From contig NZ_JBPAOH010000004.1 in NCBI RefSeq assembly GCF_050875635.1, positions 1 to 64,000 on the forward strand: a stretch of DNA of 64,000 nt, written 5' to 3'. The notes below the pieces were generated by a model. The model made no database searches. It was not told where the DNA came from and saw only the letters and a list, made by a program, of their open reading frames with translations. Positions within the stretch are counted from its first letter, which is position 1; the number at the start of each line of letters is the position of its first letter. The stretch comes from Hassallia sp050875635. GTDB lineage: Bacteria; Cyanobacteriota; Cyanobacteriia; Cyanobacteriales; Nostocaceae. This document shows positions 9,364 to 18,560 of the stretch, one piece after another. The position numbers and the translations under genes are program-made.

Positions 9364-9417
9364 ACTTATTTCTAACGCTTTCTTGCTTATGCACTCAAGG
9401 TATTTTTGCACACGCCG

Positions 9418-9599
9418 ACACCCTGGAAGGGTGCGGCTATACGTACAAAGGCTGCCTCCGCAGCCTAAAATCTCTTCAGCCCACGCAGGTGGGCTTTGTT
9501 CGTATACCTGACACCCTAGAAGGGTGCGGCTATACGTACAAAGGCTGCCTTCGCAGCCTAAAATCTCTTCAGCCCACGCAGGTGGGCTTTGTTCGTATA
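9418..9599. repeat. 92-bp direct duplication containing small hairpins, followed by STRR
   Basis: Two copies (9418-9507 and 9510-9599) of a unit beginning gacaccct-gaagggtgcggc and ending tttgttcgtata are almost identical. Each contains three short palindromes (accct/agggt, aggctgc/gcagcct, cccacgcaggtggg). Downstream at 9641-9680 is a gcccaat STRR. An apparent 139-residue reading frame on the minus strand is produced by these repeats and is not a gene. The gap 9364-9764 thus holds only repeats and the aminotransferase promoter region. Confidence 0.88.
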
Positions 9600-9764
9600 G
9601 CCCCAGGCTTCTAGCCTGTAGGGTATTAACGATGCCCCCTGCCCAATGCCCAATGCCCAATGCCCCATGCCCATTCCCCATAAAGAAGGAATTGTTAAGA
9701 GAAAAATCTCGCGGGGGATTGTGGGATATTCTTATATAGGTGAGAATGTGCCGAAAGAAGTAAG

Positions 9765-10958
9765 ATGAAGCTGGCAGCAAGAGTAAGTCAAGTATCCCCT
9801 TCGTTAACCTTAGCGATCGCAGCCAAGGCTAAGGCAATGAAGGCTGAAGGTATCGATGTTTGTAGTTTTAGCGCTGGAGAACCGGATTTTGACACACCGG
9901 CTCACATTAAAGCGGCAGCGGTAAAAGCTTTAGATGAAGGCAAAACCAAGTATGGTGCTGCCTCTGGTGAACCAAAGTTACGAGAAGCGATCGCTCACAA
10001 GTTAAAAACTGACAATCATCTTGATTACAAAGCAGAAAATGTCATCGTCACTAACGGCGGTAAGCATTCTCTCTACAATTTAATTGTCGCGCTGATCGAA
10101 CCTGGTGATGAGGTAATTATCCCCGCTCCCTATTGGCTAAGTTATCCAGAAATGGTGACGCTGGGAGGTGGTGTTCCCGTGATTGTACATACAGATGCTT
10201 CCACGGGCTATAAAATTACACCGGAAAAACTGCGAGAAACAATTACGCCGAAAACAAAGTTATTTGTCCTCAATTCCCCATCCAACCCCACGGGGATGGT
10301 ATATACCCCGGAAGAAATCAAAGCTTTAGCAGAGATAATAGTTGAGAAAGATATACTTGTAGTCTCCGACGAGATTTATGAAAAAATACTCTACGACGGT
10401 GCAGAACATTTGTGCATCGGTTCGTTAGGAAAGGAGATTTTCGACCGGACTATTGTCAGTAACGGCTTTGCGAAAGCTTACTCAATGACAGGATGGCGGA
10501 TTGGTTATCTTGCAGGACCAACAGAAATAATTAAAGCCACAATCACCATCCAAAGTCATAGTACATCAAATGTGTGTACCTTTGCTCAATATGGGGCGAT
10601 CGCTGCCTTAGAATCTTCACAAGACTGTGTAGAAGAAATGCGTCAAGCTTTCGCCAAACGGCGGCAAGTAATGTTTGATAGACTTAACGCTATTCCCGGT
10701 TTAACTTGTGAAAAGCCAGATGGTGCGTTTTACATGTTTCCCGACATCAGCAAACTCGGTGTCAAATCTTTAGAATTTTGTGACGCTTTGCTAGAAAAAG
10801 AGCAAGTCGCAGTCATTCCCGGAATCGCTTTTGGTGCTGATGACAATATTCGTCTTTCTTACGCTACCGATATGGCAACAATTGAGAAAGGAATGGATAG
10901 ATTAGAGAAATTTGTGCGATCTGCCCTTGGCAGCAGCGCTTCGCGATCGCGTATTTAG
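9765..10958 (+). CDS. aspC: PLP-dependent class I aminotransferase, aspartate aminotransferase type
   Basis: The 397-residue fold-type I aminotransferase is close in layout to the Ib aspartate aminotransferases of cyanobacteria and Thermus. The PLP lysine is Lys237 in FAKAYSMTGWRIGY. Substrate and PLP motifs SAGEPDFDTP, NSPSNPTG and VSDEIYEKI are intact, and RLSYA near the C-terminus carries the carboxylate-binding Arg. It would interconvert aspartate/2-oxoglutarate with oxaloacetate/glutamate in the cytoplasm; some family members also act on prephenate or aromatic substrates. Nearby genes are unrelated. Length is normal. The ATG at 9765 follows a weak purine stretch (gaaagaagtaag). Confidence 0.93.
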   Translation: MKLAARVSQVSPSLTLAIAAKAKAMKAEGIDVCSFSAGEPDFDTPAHIKAAAVKALDEGKTKYGAASGEPKLREAIAHKLKTDNHLDYKAENVIVTNGGKHSLYNLIVALIEPGDEVIIPAPYWLSYPEMVTLGGGVPVIVHTDASTGYKITPEKLRETITPKTKLFVLNSPSNPTGMVYTPEEIKALAEIIVEKDILVVSDEIYEKILYDGAEHLCIGSLGKEIFDRTIVSNGFAKAYSMTGWRIGYLAGPTEIIKATITIQSHSTSNVCTFAQYGAIAALESSQDCVEEMRQAFAKRRQVMFDRLNAIPGLTCEKPDGAFYMFPDISKLGVKSLEFCDALLEKEQVAVIPGIAFGADDNIRLSYATDMATIEKGMDRLEKFVRSALGSSASRSRI

Positions 10959-10960
10959 TC

Positions 10961-11053
10961 AGGAGGCGCAAAGTTGTAGAGACGTTCCACACTCCCACGT
11001 CTGTACGAGGAGGCGCAAAGTTCTAGAGACGTTCCACACTCCCACGTCTCTAC
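10961..11053. repeat. Tandem pair of gtagagacg-type dispersed elements
   Basis: A 47-bp unit (aggaggcgcaaagtt followed by gtagagacgttccacactcccacgtctgtac) is repeated at 10961 and 11008. Each carries the dispersed palindrome found elsewhere in the window. The pair separates the convergent aminotransferase and DUF2243 genes and may serve as a bidirectional terminator. Confidence 0.85.
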
Positions 11054-11068
11054 CGCGCCTCCTAACTT

Positions 11069-11560
11069 TTAACTTTTAACTTTCAACTCTTGCTTGTTTT
11101 GTTGTATCATTATCGAGCCGATGGCAACAAGAAGCGCACCAAGGGCAAGAAATCCCAAATCCCAGGCTAACTGATTTGGACCTGGTTTTACATGATGAAT
11201 ACCGAGAATTTGATGATCGATTAATCCTTCAACAACGTCGAATAACCCAGAACCGATGAGCAAAGATGCGAAGAAGGTTTTTGATGACCAACGAACATCA
11301 TCGCGTCCTCCCGCACGCCATAGCAATACTATTCCAATGACAGTCATCACCCAGTCGAATGCGTGAAACAATCCGTCCCAAACCATGTTTAAATCTATAT
11401 TGGAGGTTGTTGTCAGCGGTCGAACATTACTGAGCATGTGATGCCACTGAAGAATCTGATGTAGGACGATGCCATCAAAAAATCCTCCCAGACCGATACC
11501 AAGGACAATCCCGGCTGTAATGACAGGTGATTGTCGGTTGCTTGTCTCACTATGAGCCAC
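11069..11560 (-). CDS. DUF2243 integral membrane protein
   Basis: The 163-residue protein has four predicted membrane helices and the DUF2243 pattern: GFFDGIVLHQILQWHHM in helix 1 and LFDVVEGLIDHQILGIHHV in helix 3, with paired His residues that could bind metal or haem. Start is a GTG at 11560 (reads GTG GCT CAT), with an AAGG-like site about 9 nt upstream; no in-frame ATG lies nearer the first helix. It is monocistronic and its function is unknown. Confidence 0.87.
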   Translation of the reverse strand: MAHSETSNRQSPVITAGIVLGIGLGGFFDGIVLHQILQWHHMLSNVRPLTTTSNIDLNMVWDGLFHAFDWVMTVIGIVLLWRAGGRDDVRWSSKTFFASLLIGSGLFDVVEGLIDHQILGIHHVKPGPNQLAWDLGFLALGALLVAIGSIMIQQNKQELKVKS

Positions 11561-11849
11561 AATATCAAACCTTATAGACAGACTTGGTTACACAATATAA
11601 CTGTCTTTAGATAGATTTCCTCTGCCCAGAGGCAAGTACTGCTCTTTAATTTAAATTAAGTACCTGAAATGCATCTACAGGCATGATGGAAATTGATAGA
11701 AGGGATTGGGGATTGGGGAATGGGGACTAGGGATTTGGAAGAATAAGAGTACAAACAACGCACGTTTTGTGGGCAGATTTCTTACCCAGTACCCAGTACC
11801 CAGTCCCCAGTACCTAGTACCCTTGATACATAATCATAGCAATTTTGAA

Positions 11850-12320
11850 ATGACTATTTACTTTTACAAGGTTTGGGAGCCTTACGGCTGCTTTTCTAAC
11901 TTTTCTCCCCACGGAATCGAAATCCGGGGTACTTACTGGTCAACGGTGGAGCATTATTATCAAGCGCAAAAGTTTGTCGGCAGCGTGGATGCAGCGATCA
12001 TACCTTCAATTTCTGCCGCCGAAACGCCAGAACAAGCTGCTGCCTTGGGACGGTGTAGCACGCGTCAACTTCGTTGTGATTGGGATGCAGTCAAAACTCA
12101 AGTTATGCGCGAAGCTGTACTCAAAAAGTTTCTCACTCATGCCGAAATTAGAGATACTCTGCTGGCTACAGGCGATAATTTACTTGTAGAAAACTCGCCT
12201 AACGATTATTTTTGGGGCTGTGGTGCAGATAAAACTGGTGAAAACTGTCTTGGTAAAATCCTCATGAGTGTGCGTGAAGAAATCCGCAATTTAATGTCGT
12301 TATCAGTAATTTCCGATTAG
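11850..12320 (+). CDS. NADAR family protein (YbiA/riboflavin-intermediate N-glycosidase-like)
   Basis: The 156-residue protein starts MTIYFYKVWEPYGCFSNFSPH and contains the family signatures STVEHYYQAQKF, NDYFWGCG and LGKILMSVRE. NADAR (NAD and ADP-ribose-linked) proteins related to YbiA hydrolyse N-glycosidic bonds, for example in damaged riboflavin intermediates, and some remove ADP-ribose. I chose the ATG at 11850 because an upstream in-frame extension is encoded by STRR-like sequence (cagtaccc repeats at about 11775-11822) and lies outside the domain. It is monocistronic. The exact substrate is not decidable from sequence. Confidence 0.87.
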   Translation: MTIYFYKVWEPYGCFSNFSPHGIEIRGTYWSTVEHYYQAQKFVGSVDAAIIPSISAAETPEQAAALGRCSTRQLRCDWDAVKTQVMREAVLKKFLTHAEIRDTLLATGDNLLVENSPNDYFWGCGADKTGENCLGKILMSVREEIRNLMSLSVISD

Positions 12321-12579
12321 CTAAATCATACTTTTTCACAAAAATATAAGTAACTTAATTGTTAGAGGGGAATGGTAACTTTACCCTGTTAATATTTGAG
12401 AAGATTAGTTATATTTACGGCTTTTTTGCTTCTCTTAAAATGTATGTTCAGTAAATCTTTATACAAATATATTTTTTTTAAGAAGAATAAGAAAAAATAA
12501 TCGTATTCTGGACTACATTTAAATTTTACACAATACAATTAAAAATATTTTAATATTTTTGAATGGGTGTATATAAGCA
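12321..12579. promoter_or_regulatory. AT-rich leader region upstream of the GAF histidine kinase
   Basis: This 259-bp, strongly AT-rich gap has no open frame or repeat of the dispersed families. It presumably holds the promoter of the kinase gene and the terminator of the NADAR gene. No specific operator or hairpin could be recognised. Confidence 0.4.
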
Positions 12580-15354
12580 ATGTCATATACGGATAAATCC
12601 ACTAATTTACAGCAAAATTTTGACCAAGAAAATTTACTGCACCGGATGACAAACCGGATTAGGCGATCGCTCGATCTGCAAGAGGTACTAGCAACTGCGG
12701 TTGAAGAAGTTCGTTCATTTTTAGGAACAGACCGAGTAAAAATGTATCGATTTGATGCTGATGGCAACGGTGAAGTTATTGCCGAATCGATACACGAGCA
12801 GCGCTTGCCCTCGCTATTGGGTTTACACTTTCCCGCAAGTGATATTCCAGCAGAGGCAAGAGAATTGTTTTTGTTAGCGCGACAACGTTCGATTGTCGAT
12901 GTGGCGAGGGGGAAAATTGGGCTATCGCCGCTACAATCATCTCCTACTGGCAAATCCCTAGAAAGCGAGAATATCTACTATCGACGGGTAGATCCCTGCC
13001 ATATTCAATACTTAATGGCAATGGGCGTGCAGTCTTCGCTGGTACTACCAATCATACATGAAGACTTAACACAATTAGCAAAGCCGCAACTGTGGGGCTT
13101 GTTGGTATCGCACCACAGTACACCGCGAACAATTTTGAAGCGGGAGTTGAAAGTATTACAGCAAGTTGCCGATCAGGTTGCGATCGCGATCGCCCAAAGT
13201 AACTTACTCACGCAGACTCGTGCCAAACAACAGCGAGAAGCGATGGTGAATCAAGTTACCACCTTGTTGCATACACTACCCACCATCCAAGTACAGGCAG
13301 CGCTAGAAGCCGTCATTACTACCTTTGAGGGGGCAGGTGGCAGACTTTACATTGAGCAGAGTGAAGAATTATACACTTGGGGCGACCAGCCACAACTGTT
13401 TAACAAATTAGAAAACAGCTTGCTCGAACAGCATCCCGTCTGGCAAAATTGGCTAAATAAATCCAAAAACGGCGAAATATTGGCAATTAGCGACATTTAC
13501 AAAGTATCGGGTTTGCGAGTTTTATCTGCTGCCTTTCGCTCTACTCAGATTCGCGGACTCTTAGTAATTCCCCTGCGTTATCGGCAAAACTTTATCGGTG
13601 TCTTAAGTATTTTTCGCAATGAATTTGATACAGAAATTCTTTGGGCAGGACACCGCGACCAAAACCAGCAACAATTGCTACCTCAGATTTCCTTTGATGT
13701 TTGGCGAGAGCAAAAAAGAGGGCAAGCACCTGAGTGGAAAGATGAAGAAATCGAATTAGCGCAAGCTTTATCTCATCAGTTTTCAATGGCAATTCAGCAG
13801 CAGCAAACCTACCAACAAGTGCAATCGCTGAATATTAACTTGAAACAAAAAGTGCAACAACAAACTGCTGAATTGCAAAAATCATTGCAACTTGCCAAAG
13901 CACTCAAGCAGATTACAGACCAAATCCGTGCCACACTCGACTTCAAGACAATTCTGCAAACCATCGTCCGGGAAGTCCGCAAGCTGCTAGTTACAGACCG
14001 GGTGCTGATTTATCAGCTTTTAGATAATAATAGCGGTACGATAATTGTAGAAGATGTCAACGATATTTGGCAGTCTGTTTTGAATGTAGAAATGCCATCA
14101 GAATGCTTTCCTGATGAGTATGCCCATCTTTACTTGCGGGGAAGAGTAAGAGCAATTAACAATGTCTCAACAGCTTCCTTGAGTGCTTGCCATCAAGAAT
14201 TTTTGCAGTGTATGCAAGTGCAAGCAAACTTAATTGTACCAATTAAGATGGGTACGCAACTTTGGGGTTTACTCGTTGCCCATCAGTGTAATACTCCGAG
14301 AAATTGGCAGGATGCAGAAATAGAACTATTGCAACAACTGGCAGATCAAGCAGCGATCGCCATTGGGCAAGCACAACTTTATGAACAAAGCCGTCGCGCC
14401 GAAGCTAAAGCCAGAGCTAAAGCTGTAGAGTTAGAGCAGACATTAGATGAACTGAAACACACCCAGACACAACTAATTCAAACCGAAAAAATGTCTAGTT
14501 TAGGGCAATTAGTAGCGGGTGTAGCACACGAAATTAACAACCCTGTTAACTTTATCTTTGGCAATCTTGCTCATGCCACCGAATATACTACAGACTTGCT
14601 CGAACTGATAAGTTTGTATCAGTTGCACTATCCTCAAATTAACAAACAAATTGATTCTAAAGCCGAAGAGATGGATTTAGAATTTCTGGCAGAAGACCTA
14701 CCGAAAATTATGTCATCAATGCAAGTAGGCGCAGAACGCATCCGCTCAATAGTGCTGTCTTTACGCAATTTTTCGCGTCTAGACCATTCGGAAATGAAGC
14801 CGGTTAATTTGCATGAAGGCATAGATAGTACTTTATTAATTTTGCAACATAGATTGAAAGCAAATGCTGACTTTTCGGGGATTGAGGTCATCAAAAATTA
14901 TCAGGAATTGCCACTAGTAGAATGCTATGCCGGACAGATGAATCAAGTCTTCATGAATATTATCAGCAATGCCATTGATGCTTTAGTAGACAAGAATAGA
15001 GAATCAAGAGAAATGCAAGTAGAAGAAATCTCCGCTCTCAAGTTCGGGGAAATAGAACATAAAAATAATTCACCAATTCCAAGTAACACGATTTGCATTT
15101 CTACTCAACTTTTGCCAGAGAAATGTCATGTAGTAATTCGCATTAGCGACAATGGTTTAGGAATGAGTGAAGATGTAAAAAAGCGGATTTTTGACCCATT
15201 TTTCACAACCAAGCCTGTAGGTAAGGGTACGGGATTAGGACTAGCAATCAGTTACCAGATTGTTGTTGAAAAGCATGGTGGTGTGATGAAGTGTATTTCA
15301 GAACCAGGCAAAGGCACAGAATTCTGGATTGAAATTCCCCTTCAACAAACTTGA
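12580..15354 (+). CDS. Triple-GAF sensor histidine kinase with two bilin-type Cys-His sites
   Basis: Domains of this 924-residue protein are GAF1 (about 20-205), GAF2 (about 220-410), coiled segment, GAF3 (about 435-595), coiled linker, HisKA with phospho-acceptor His650 in GVAHEINNP, and HATPase_c (about 735-920; N box NIISNAIDAL, G boxes DNGLGMS and GKGTGLGL). GAF1 has the phytochrome-type PASDIP motif and Cys140-His141 in DPCHIQYL. GAF3 has Cys537-His538 at the equivalent position (SACHQEFL). Both could attach a linear tetrapyrrole, making this a phytochrome/cyanobacteriochrome-like photoreceptor. PAS and PHY domains are absent. No response regulator gene is adjacent, and the nearest gene converges. 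Photochemistry is inferred, not shown. Confidence 0.88.
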   Translation: MSYTDKSTNLQQNFDQENLLHRMTNRIRRSLDLQEVLATAVEEVRSFLGTDRVKMYRFDADGNGEVIAESIHEQRLPSLLGLHFPASDIPAEARELFLLARQRSIVDVARGKIGLSPLQSSPTGKSLESENIYYRRVDPCHIQYLMAMGVQSSLVLPIIHEDLTQLAKPQLWGLLVSHHSTPRTILKRELKVLQQVADQVAIAIAQSNLLTQTRAKQQREAMVNQVTTLLHTLPTIQVQAALEAVITTFEGAGGRLYIEQSEELYTWGDQPQLFNKLENSLLEQHPVWQNWLNKSKNGEILAISDIYKVSGLRVLSAAFRSTQIRGLLVIPLRYRQNFIGVLSIFRNEFDTEILWAGHRDQNQQQLLPQISFDVWREQKRGQAPEWKDEEIELAQALSHQFSMAIQQQQTYQQVQSLNINLKQKVQQQTAELQKSLQLAKALKQITDQIRATLDFKTILQTIVREVRKLLVTDRVLIYQLLDNNSGTIIVEDVNDIWQSVLNVEMPSECFPDEYAHLYLRGRVRAINNVSTASLSACHQEFLQCMQVQANLIVPIKMGTQLWGLLVAHQCNTPRNWQDAEIELLQQLADQAAIAIGQAQLYEQSRRAEAKARAKAVELEQTLDELKHTQTQLIQTEKMSSLGQLVAGVAHEINNPVNFIFGNLAHATEYTTDLLELISLYQLHYPQINKQIDSKAEEMDLEFLAEDLPKIMSSMQVGAERIRSIVLSLRNFSRLDHSEMKPVNLHEGIDSTLLILQHRLKANADFSGIEVIKNYQELPLVECYAGQMNQVFMNIISNAIDALVDKNRESREMQVEEISALKFGEIEHKNNSPIPSNTICISTQLLPEKCHVVIRISDNGLGMSEDVKKRIFDPFFTTKPVGKGTGLGLAISYQIVVEKHGGVMKCISEPGKGTEFWIEIPLQQT

Positions 15355-15378
15355 TGAAATACTCCTTTAGTTCGTAGT

Positions 15379-15484
15379 GAGCGGTTTACCGCTCAAAGCA
15401 AGGATTTTAACGGCTGAAGCCGTTATAGCAATTCTCGGTTACGTGAGGTACACCCGTAGGGGCACGGCACTGCCGTGCCCCTAC
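15379..15484. terminator. Cluster of three hairpins between convergent kinase genes
   Basis: Three perfect or near-perfect hairpins lie in a row: gagcgg-ttta-ccgctc (15379-15394), taacggc-tgaa-gccgtta (15408-15425), and gtaggggcacggc-act-gccgtgcccctac (15456-15484, 13-bp arms). They occupy the gap between two convergent kinase genes, so bidirectional termination is plausible. The third is a member of the dispersed gtaggggc palindrome family. Confidence 0.65.
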
Positions 15485-15565
15485 ACGCGACGATATAATG
15501 TTGTACCGCATCTGAATGGGAACTGCTATACTACGTTAAGGAGCGCACATTTAGGATGCTGCCAA

Positions 15566-17917
15566 TTATCTGGGATTTTGATATTTTTGCCGCTCGTTCT
15601 CTAAAGCAATTTTAACTTGTTGATATTCTTCTTCAATCAGATAAATTTGCCCTGCTGCTTTTATGAATTCTTCATTTGCCATCATTATTTCTAATTTTGT
15701 ACATAACGTTGCTAAATTAACTGCACCTAATGTAGCGCTAGTAGAAGAAAGTGTATGAGCAGCTCGCCGAAGTGCTTTATAATTAGCTTGGTCTAGATAA
15801 AGATGAATATCTTGCAAAAGTCTAGTGGTATCTTCGAGATAACAATCAATAGTTTCAAAGAGAAATTCCAGTCCATCAATAGATGAATTGAAACTTGCTA
15901 TTTGTAAAATTTCATATAAAGCAGCAGGATGAATCGGATTGTTGATTGTTTCTTGGTTCTCTAGTTCTTTCATTATCTTTTTCTCAGAAATAAGTGGTTG
16001 ACATTTTTTTAGTACCTGCATCAGTTCTTGAATGCGGATTGGTTTGGTAAGATAATCATCCATACCAGATGCCAAACAGCGATCGCGTTCTCCCGACATT
16101 GCACTTGCTGTAAGTGCGATAATTCGAGGACGGGTATCCGGTGTCCACTCCTGGTATATAATTTCAGTAGCTGTTAAACCATCCATCTCTGGCATTTGCA
16201 CATCCATTAATACCACGTCATAAAGTTGATGACGCAGCGCGGAAAGTGCTGTCTTACCATTGTTTGCAACATCTGGCTGATAGCCCATTCTTTGCAACAT
16301 CATCTTTATCATCCTTTGATTAATAACGTGGTCTTCTACTAACAGTATTCTCAAAGGATGTTCCTCTGCCATGCAAGTATTAATTAGGGCATCAGTTGCT
16401 ACATTTTTGTTATTTTCCACTTTTTCTTCAACAGCAGTAGCAATAATCGTAAAGTAAAATTTACTACCTAAATTTTGCTCACTTTCTACCCAAATTCTGC
16501 CACCCATTAACTCACACAGTTGTTTGCAAACCGCAAGTCCTAAACCGGTACCACCGTACTGACGGGTGATTGAAGCATTAACTTGACTGAATGCTTGAAA
16601 CAAACGCTCAAGGCGATCGCGCTGTATTCCCATTCCTGTATCTGTGACAGCAAACTGAATTTCATAAGTATTTTTAGCAAGTAATTTACGAGTTATTACT
16701 GAAATTTTTACGCTCCCAGCTTCGGTAAATTTAATCGCATTGTTAAGTAAATTAATCAGGATTTGCCGCACTCTCGTAATGTCTCCGACAATTATTTGAG
16801 GAAGCTCAGGATTATCTATAAAAATGAGTTTTAAGCCTTTTTCTTGAGCTTTATACCAAAGTAAAGAAACAGCCTCATTAATGCAACTTCGCAGATTGAA
16901 AGGTTGCTCCTCTAGTTCTAGTTTGCCTGATTCAATTTTAGAAAAATCAAGGATATCGTTAATAATTTTAAGTAAAGCTTCACCACTACTGTAAATAGTT
17001 TTAACAAACTCTTGCTGTTGTGCCGTTAATTCGCTATTTAGTAACAAACTAGCCATCCCAGTAACTGATGTAATGGGAGTGCGAATTTCATGGCTAATCA
17101 TGGCTAAGAATTTCTGTTTAGCAAGTTCTGCTTGCTTGCGTTCGGTCATGTCTCGAATAATGTAAACATAACCCTGGAAATGCTCAACTTCTGTCTGAAC
17201 TATTGAGTAAGAAAAGGCAACAGGAATTGTTTTTCCACTCTTGGTTTGACAAACAGTTTCTACCTCTTTCATTAAAGGAGTAGGTAGTACGGCATTACAA
17301 ATATTTGATTCTTCCTCTATTTGTAAATTAAAATCATTAACTAATTTAATCACATTGAAGATAGGTTGACCGATAAGTTCAGCTTCGGAATATTCCAACA
17401 AAGCTTGTGCGGCAAGATTAATTTTTTTGATGTTGCCTGATAGTGTTGTTACTAACAAAGCATCTGCCATTGATGTAACAATTTGGTCAATATATTGCTT
17501 AGAAGCTTTTAAGGTACGTAATAAAAGGTTTGCCTCATTAGTACCTTGTGTTAAAGATTGTTCCAAAACCATTCGTTCTGTGACATCTTCGACAATAATC
17601 ATTAACTTATTGTCAGAATATTCTTGTATATTCATAATAGAAATATTAATATATAAAGGATGGTCATGCTGTAGCGATCGCCTGATTCCTTTTAATTCAA
17701 AATTATTTTGCTTTCCTTGTATAATCGCTTCAAAAACATCTTCAAGTCCCTCTAGTTCCGGAAAAGCAAGCCGAATATCCTTACCTAACTGCACTTCCTC
17801 GTAAATATCAACAAAACGATTTACTCCCAAAGACATCTCTAAAATCTTTAATTTCTGGTCAATAATCAAATATTCAATACGACGCAGAGACAGCAGATTT
17901 GTCAACAATGAATTCAT
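15566..17917 (-). CDS. PAS hybrid histidine kinase with receiver and HPt domains
   Basis: The 783-residue protein has an N-terminal PAS-like region (about 10-110), a PAS/PAC region (about 135-260, with SMADALLVTT and VYIIRDMTERKQAE), HisKA with His276 in ISHEIRTPITS, HATPase (DTGMGI, GGTGLGLAV), a receiver domain with Asp572 in VVLMDVQMPEMDG, and a C-terminal HPt with His721 in AAHTLSSTSATLG. This is a complete intramolecular phosphorelay; no membrane segment is evident. I chose the ATG at 17917, preceded by gagg at 5 nt spacing, over a GTG two codons earlier. It lies 22 bp downstream of the small GTPase and is probably its operon partner. Output target unknown. Confidence 0.9.
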   Translation of the reverse strand: MNSLLTNLLSLRRIEYLIIDQKLKILEMSLGVNRFVDIYEEVQLGKDIRLAFPELEGLEDVFEAIIQGKQNNFELKGIRRSLQHDHPLYINISIMNIQEYSDNKLMIIVEDVTERMVLEQSLTQGTNEANLLLRTLKASKQYIDQIVTSMADALLVTTLSGNIKKINLAAQALLEYSEAELIGQPIFNVIKLVNDFNLQIEEESNICNAVLPTPLMKEVETVCQTKSGKTIPVAFSYSIVQTEVEHFQGYVYIIRDMTERKQAELAKQKFLAMISHEIRTPITSVTGMASLLLNSELTAQQQEFVKTIYSSGEALLKIINDILDFSKIESGKLELEEQPFNLRSCINEAVSLLWYKAQEKGLKLIFIDNPELPQIIVGDITRVRQILINLLNNAIKFTEAGSVKISVITRKLLAKNTYEIQFAVTDTGMGIQRDRLERLFQAFSQVNASITRQYGGTGLGLAVCKQLCELMGGRIWVESEQNLGSKFYFTIIATAVEEKVENNKNVATDALINTCMAEEHPLRILLVEDHVINQRMIKMMLQRMGYQPDVANNGKTALSALRHQLYDVVLMDVQMPEMDGLTATEIIYQEWTPDTRPRIIALTASAMSGERDRCLASGMDDYLTKPIRIQELMQVLKKCQPLISEKKIMKELENQETINNPIHPAALYEILQIASFNSSIDGLEFLFETIDCYLEDTTRLLQDIHLYLDQANYKALRRAAHTLSSTSATLGAVNLATLCTKLEIMMANEEFIKAAGQIYLIEEEYQQVKIALENERQKYQNPR

Positions 17918-17945
17918 AAACACCTCGCGATAGCATTAAGTTATT

Positions 17946-18479
17946 TCAATTTCCTTGCATTAAAGCTTGAGCCAAAAGTTTAAAAATTTCATCAACATTA
18001 TCGCCAGTTTTAGCAGAAGTTAAATAGGTGGCTATTACATATTTTGGTTCGCTAAATTGATATAGTTGTCGGAGACTTTCTCGATACTCGATTTCAATTA
18101 AATCTGATTTATTCAAGGCAATGATAATATAGCTTTTCGGACTTACAGCTAAAAAGTTTTTAATATGTTCAGAGAGATGATTGAGCGTTTCTTGTACTGT
18201 TGCATCACCAACTATCACTGCTCCTTTAGCTCCCTGAAAATAACTTGGAGCAATTGCCTTAAATTTATTACTACCTTCAATATCCCAGATAATCAGTTGT
18301 AATTTTTGCGTATTTTCTGCGGTTTTGTCCGAAAAATCAATTAATTTACGAGATATTTTGACTCCGACAGTCGAAAGATACTTATCGCTGAACTGTCCTT
18401 CTACAAATCGGCGAATCAGGCTAGTTTTGCCTACACCAAAATCACCTATTAGACAGATTTTTTTAGCTATTGTGGACAT
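17946..18479 (-). CDS. Ras/Rab-like small GTPase
   Basis: The 177 residues contain all G motifs: G1 GDFGVGKTS (12-20), switch I Thr near STVGV (36-40), G3 WDIEG (65-69), G4 NKSD (123-126) and G5 SAK (155-157). The residue after the G3 glycine is Ser rather than the catalytic Gln of Ras, which predicts weak intrinsic hydrolysis and need for a partner. No lipidation motif is seen. It sits in a minus-strand run downstream of a protein with a longin/roadblock-like segment, the fold class of MglB-type GTPase regulators, and upstream of a hybrid kinase. A role as a molecular switch in that module is inferred. Prokaryotic MglA-type GTPases act in polarity or motility. Confidence 0.88.
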   Translation of the reverse strand: MSTIAKKICLIGDFGVGKTSLIRRFVEGQFSDKYLSTVGVKISRKLIDFSDKTAENTQKLQLIIWDIEGSNKFKAIAPSYFQGAKGAVIVGDATVQETLNHLSEHIKNFLAVSPKSYIIIALNKSDLIEIEYRESLRQLYQFSEPKYVIATYLTSAKTGDNVDEIFKLLAQALMQGN

Positions 18480-18560
18480 ATTTTTACCAAACTCAAAATA
18501 GAATATATCTTACAGGAATAAAAACTACTATAAATCAAATCTTCAATTTTAAATCTAAAG

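Noticed and set aside
9361..9780. 139-residue reading frame on the minus strand
   Set aside because: It consists of the 92-bp duplicated palindromic repeat and STRR sequence, and overlaps the start of the aminotransferase gene.
11706..11849. N-terminal extension of the NADAR gene
   Set aside because: It is encoded by STRR-like repeats and lies outside the conserved domain; ATG 11850 fits the family start.
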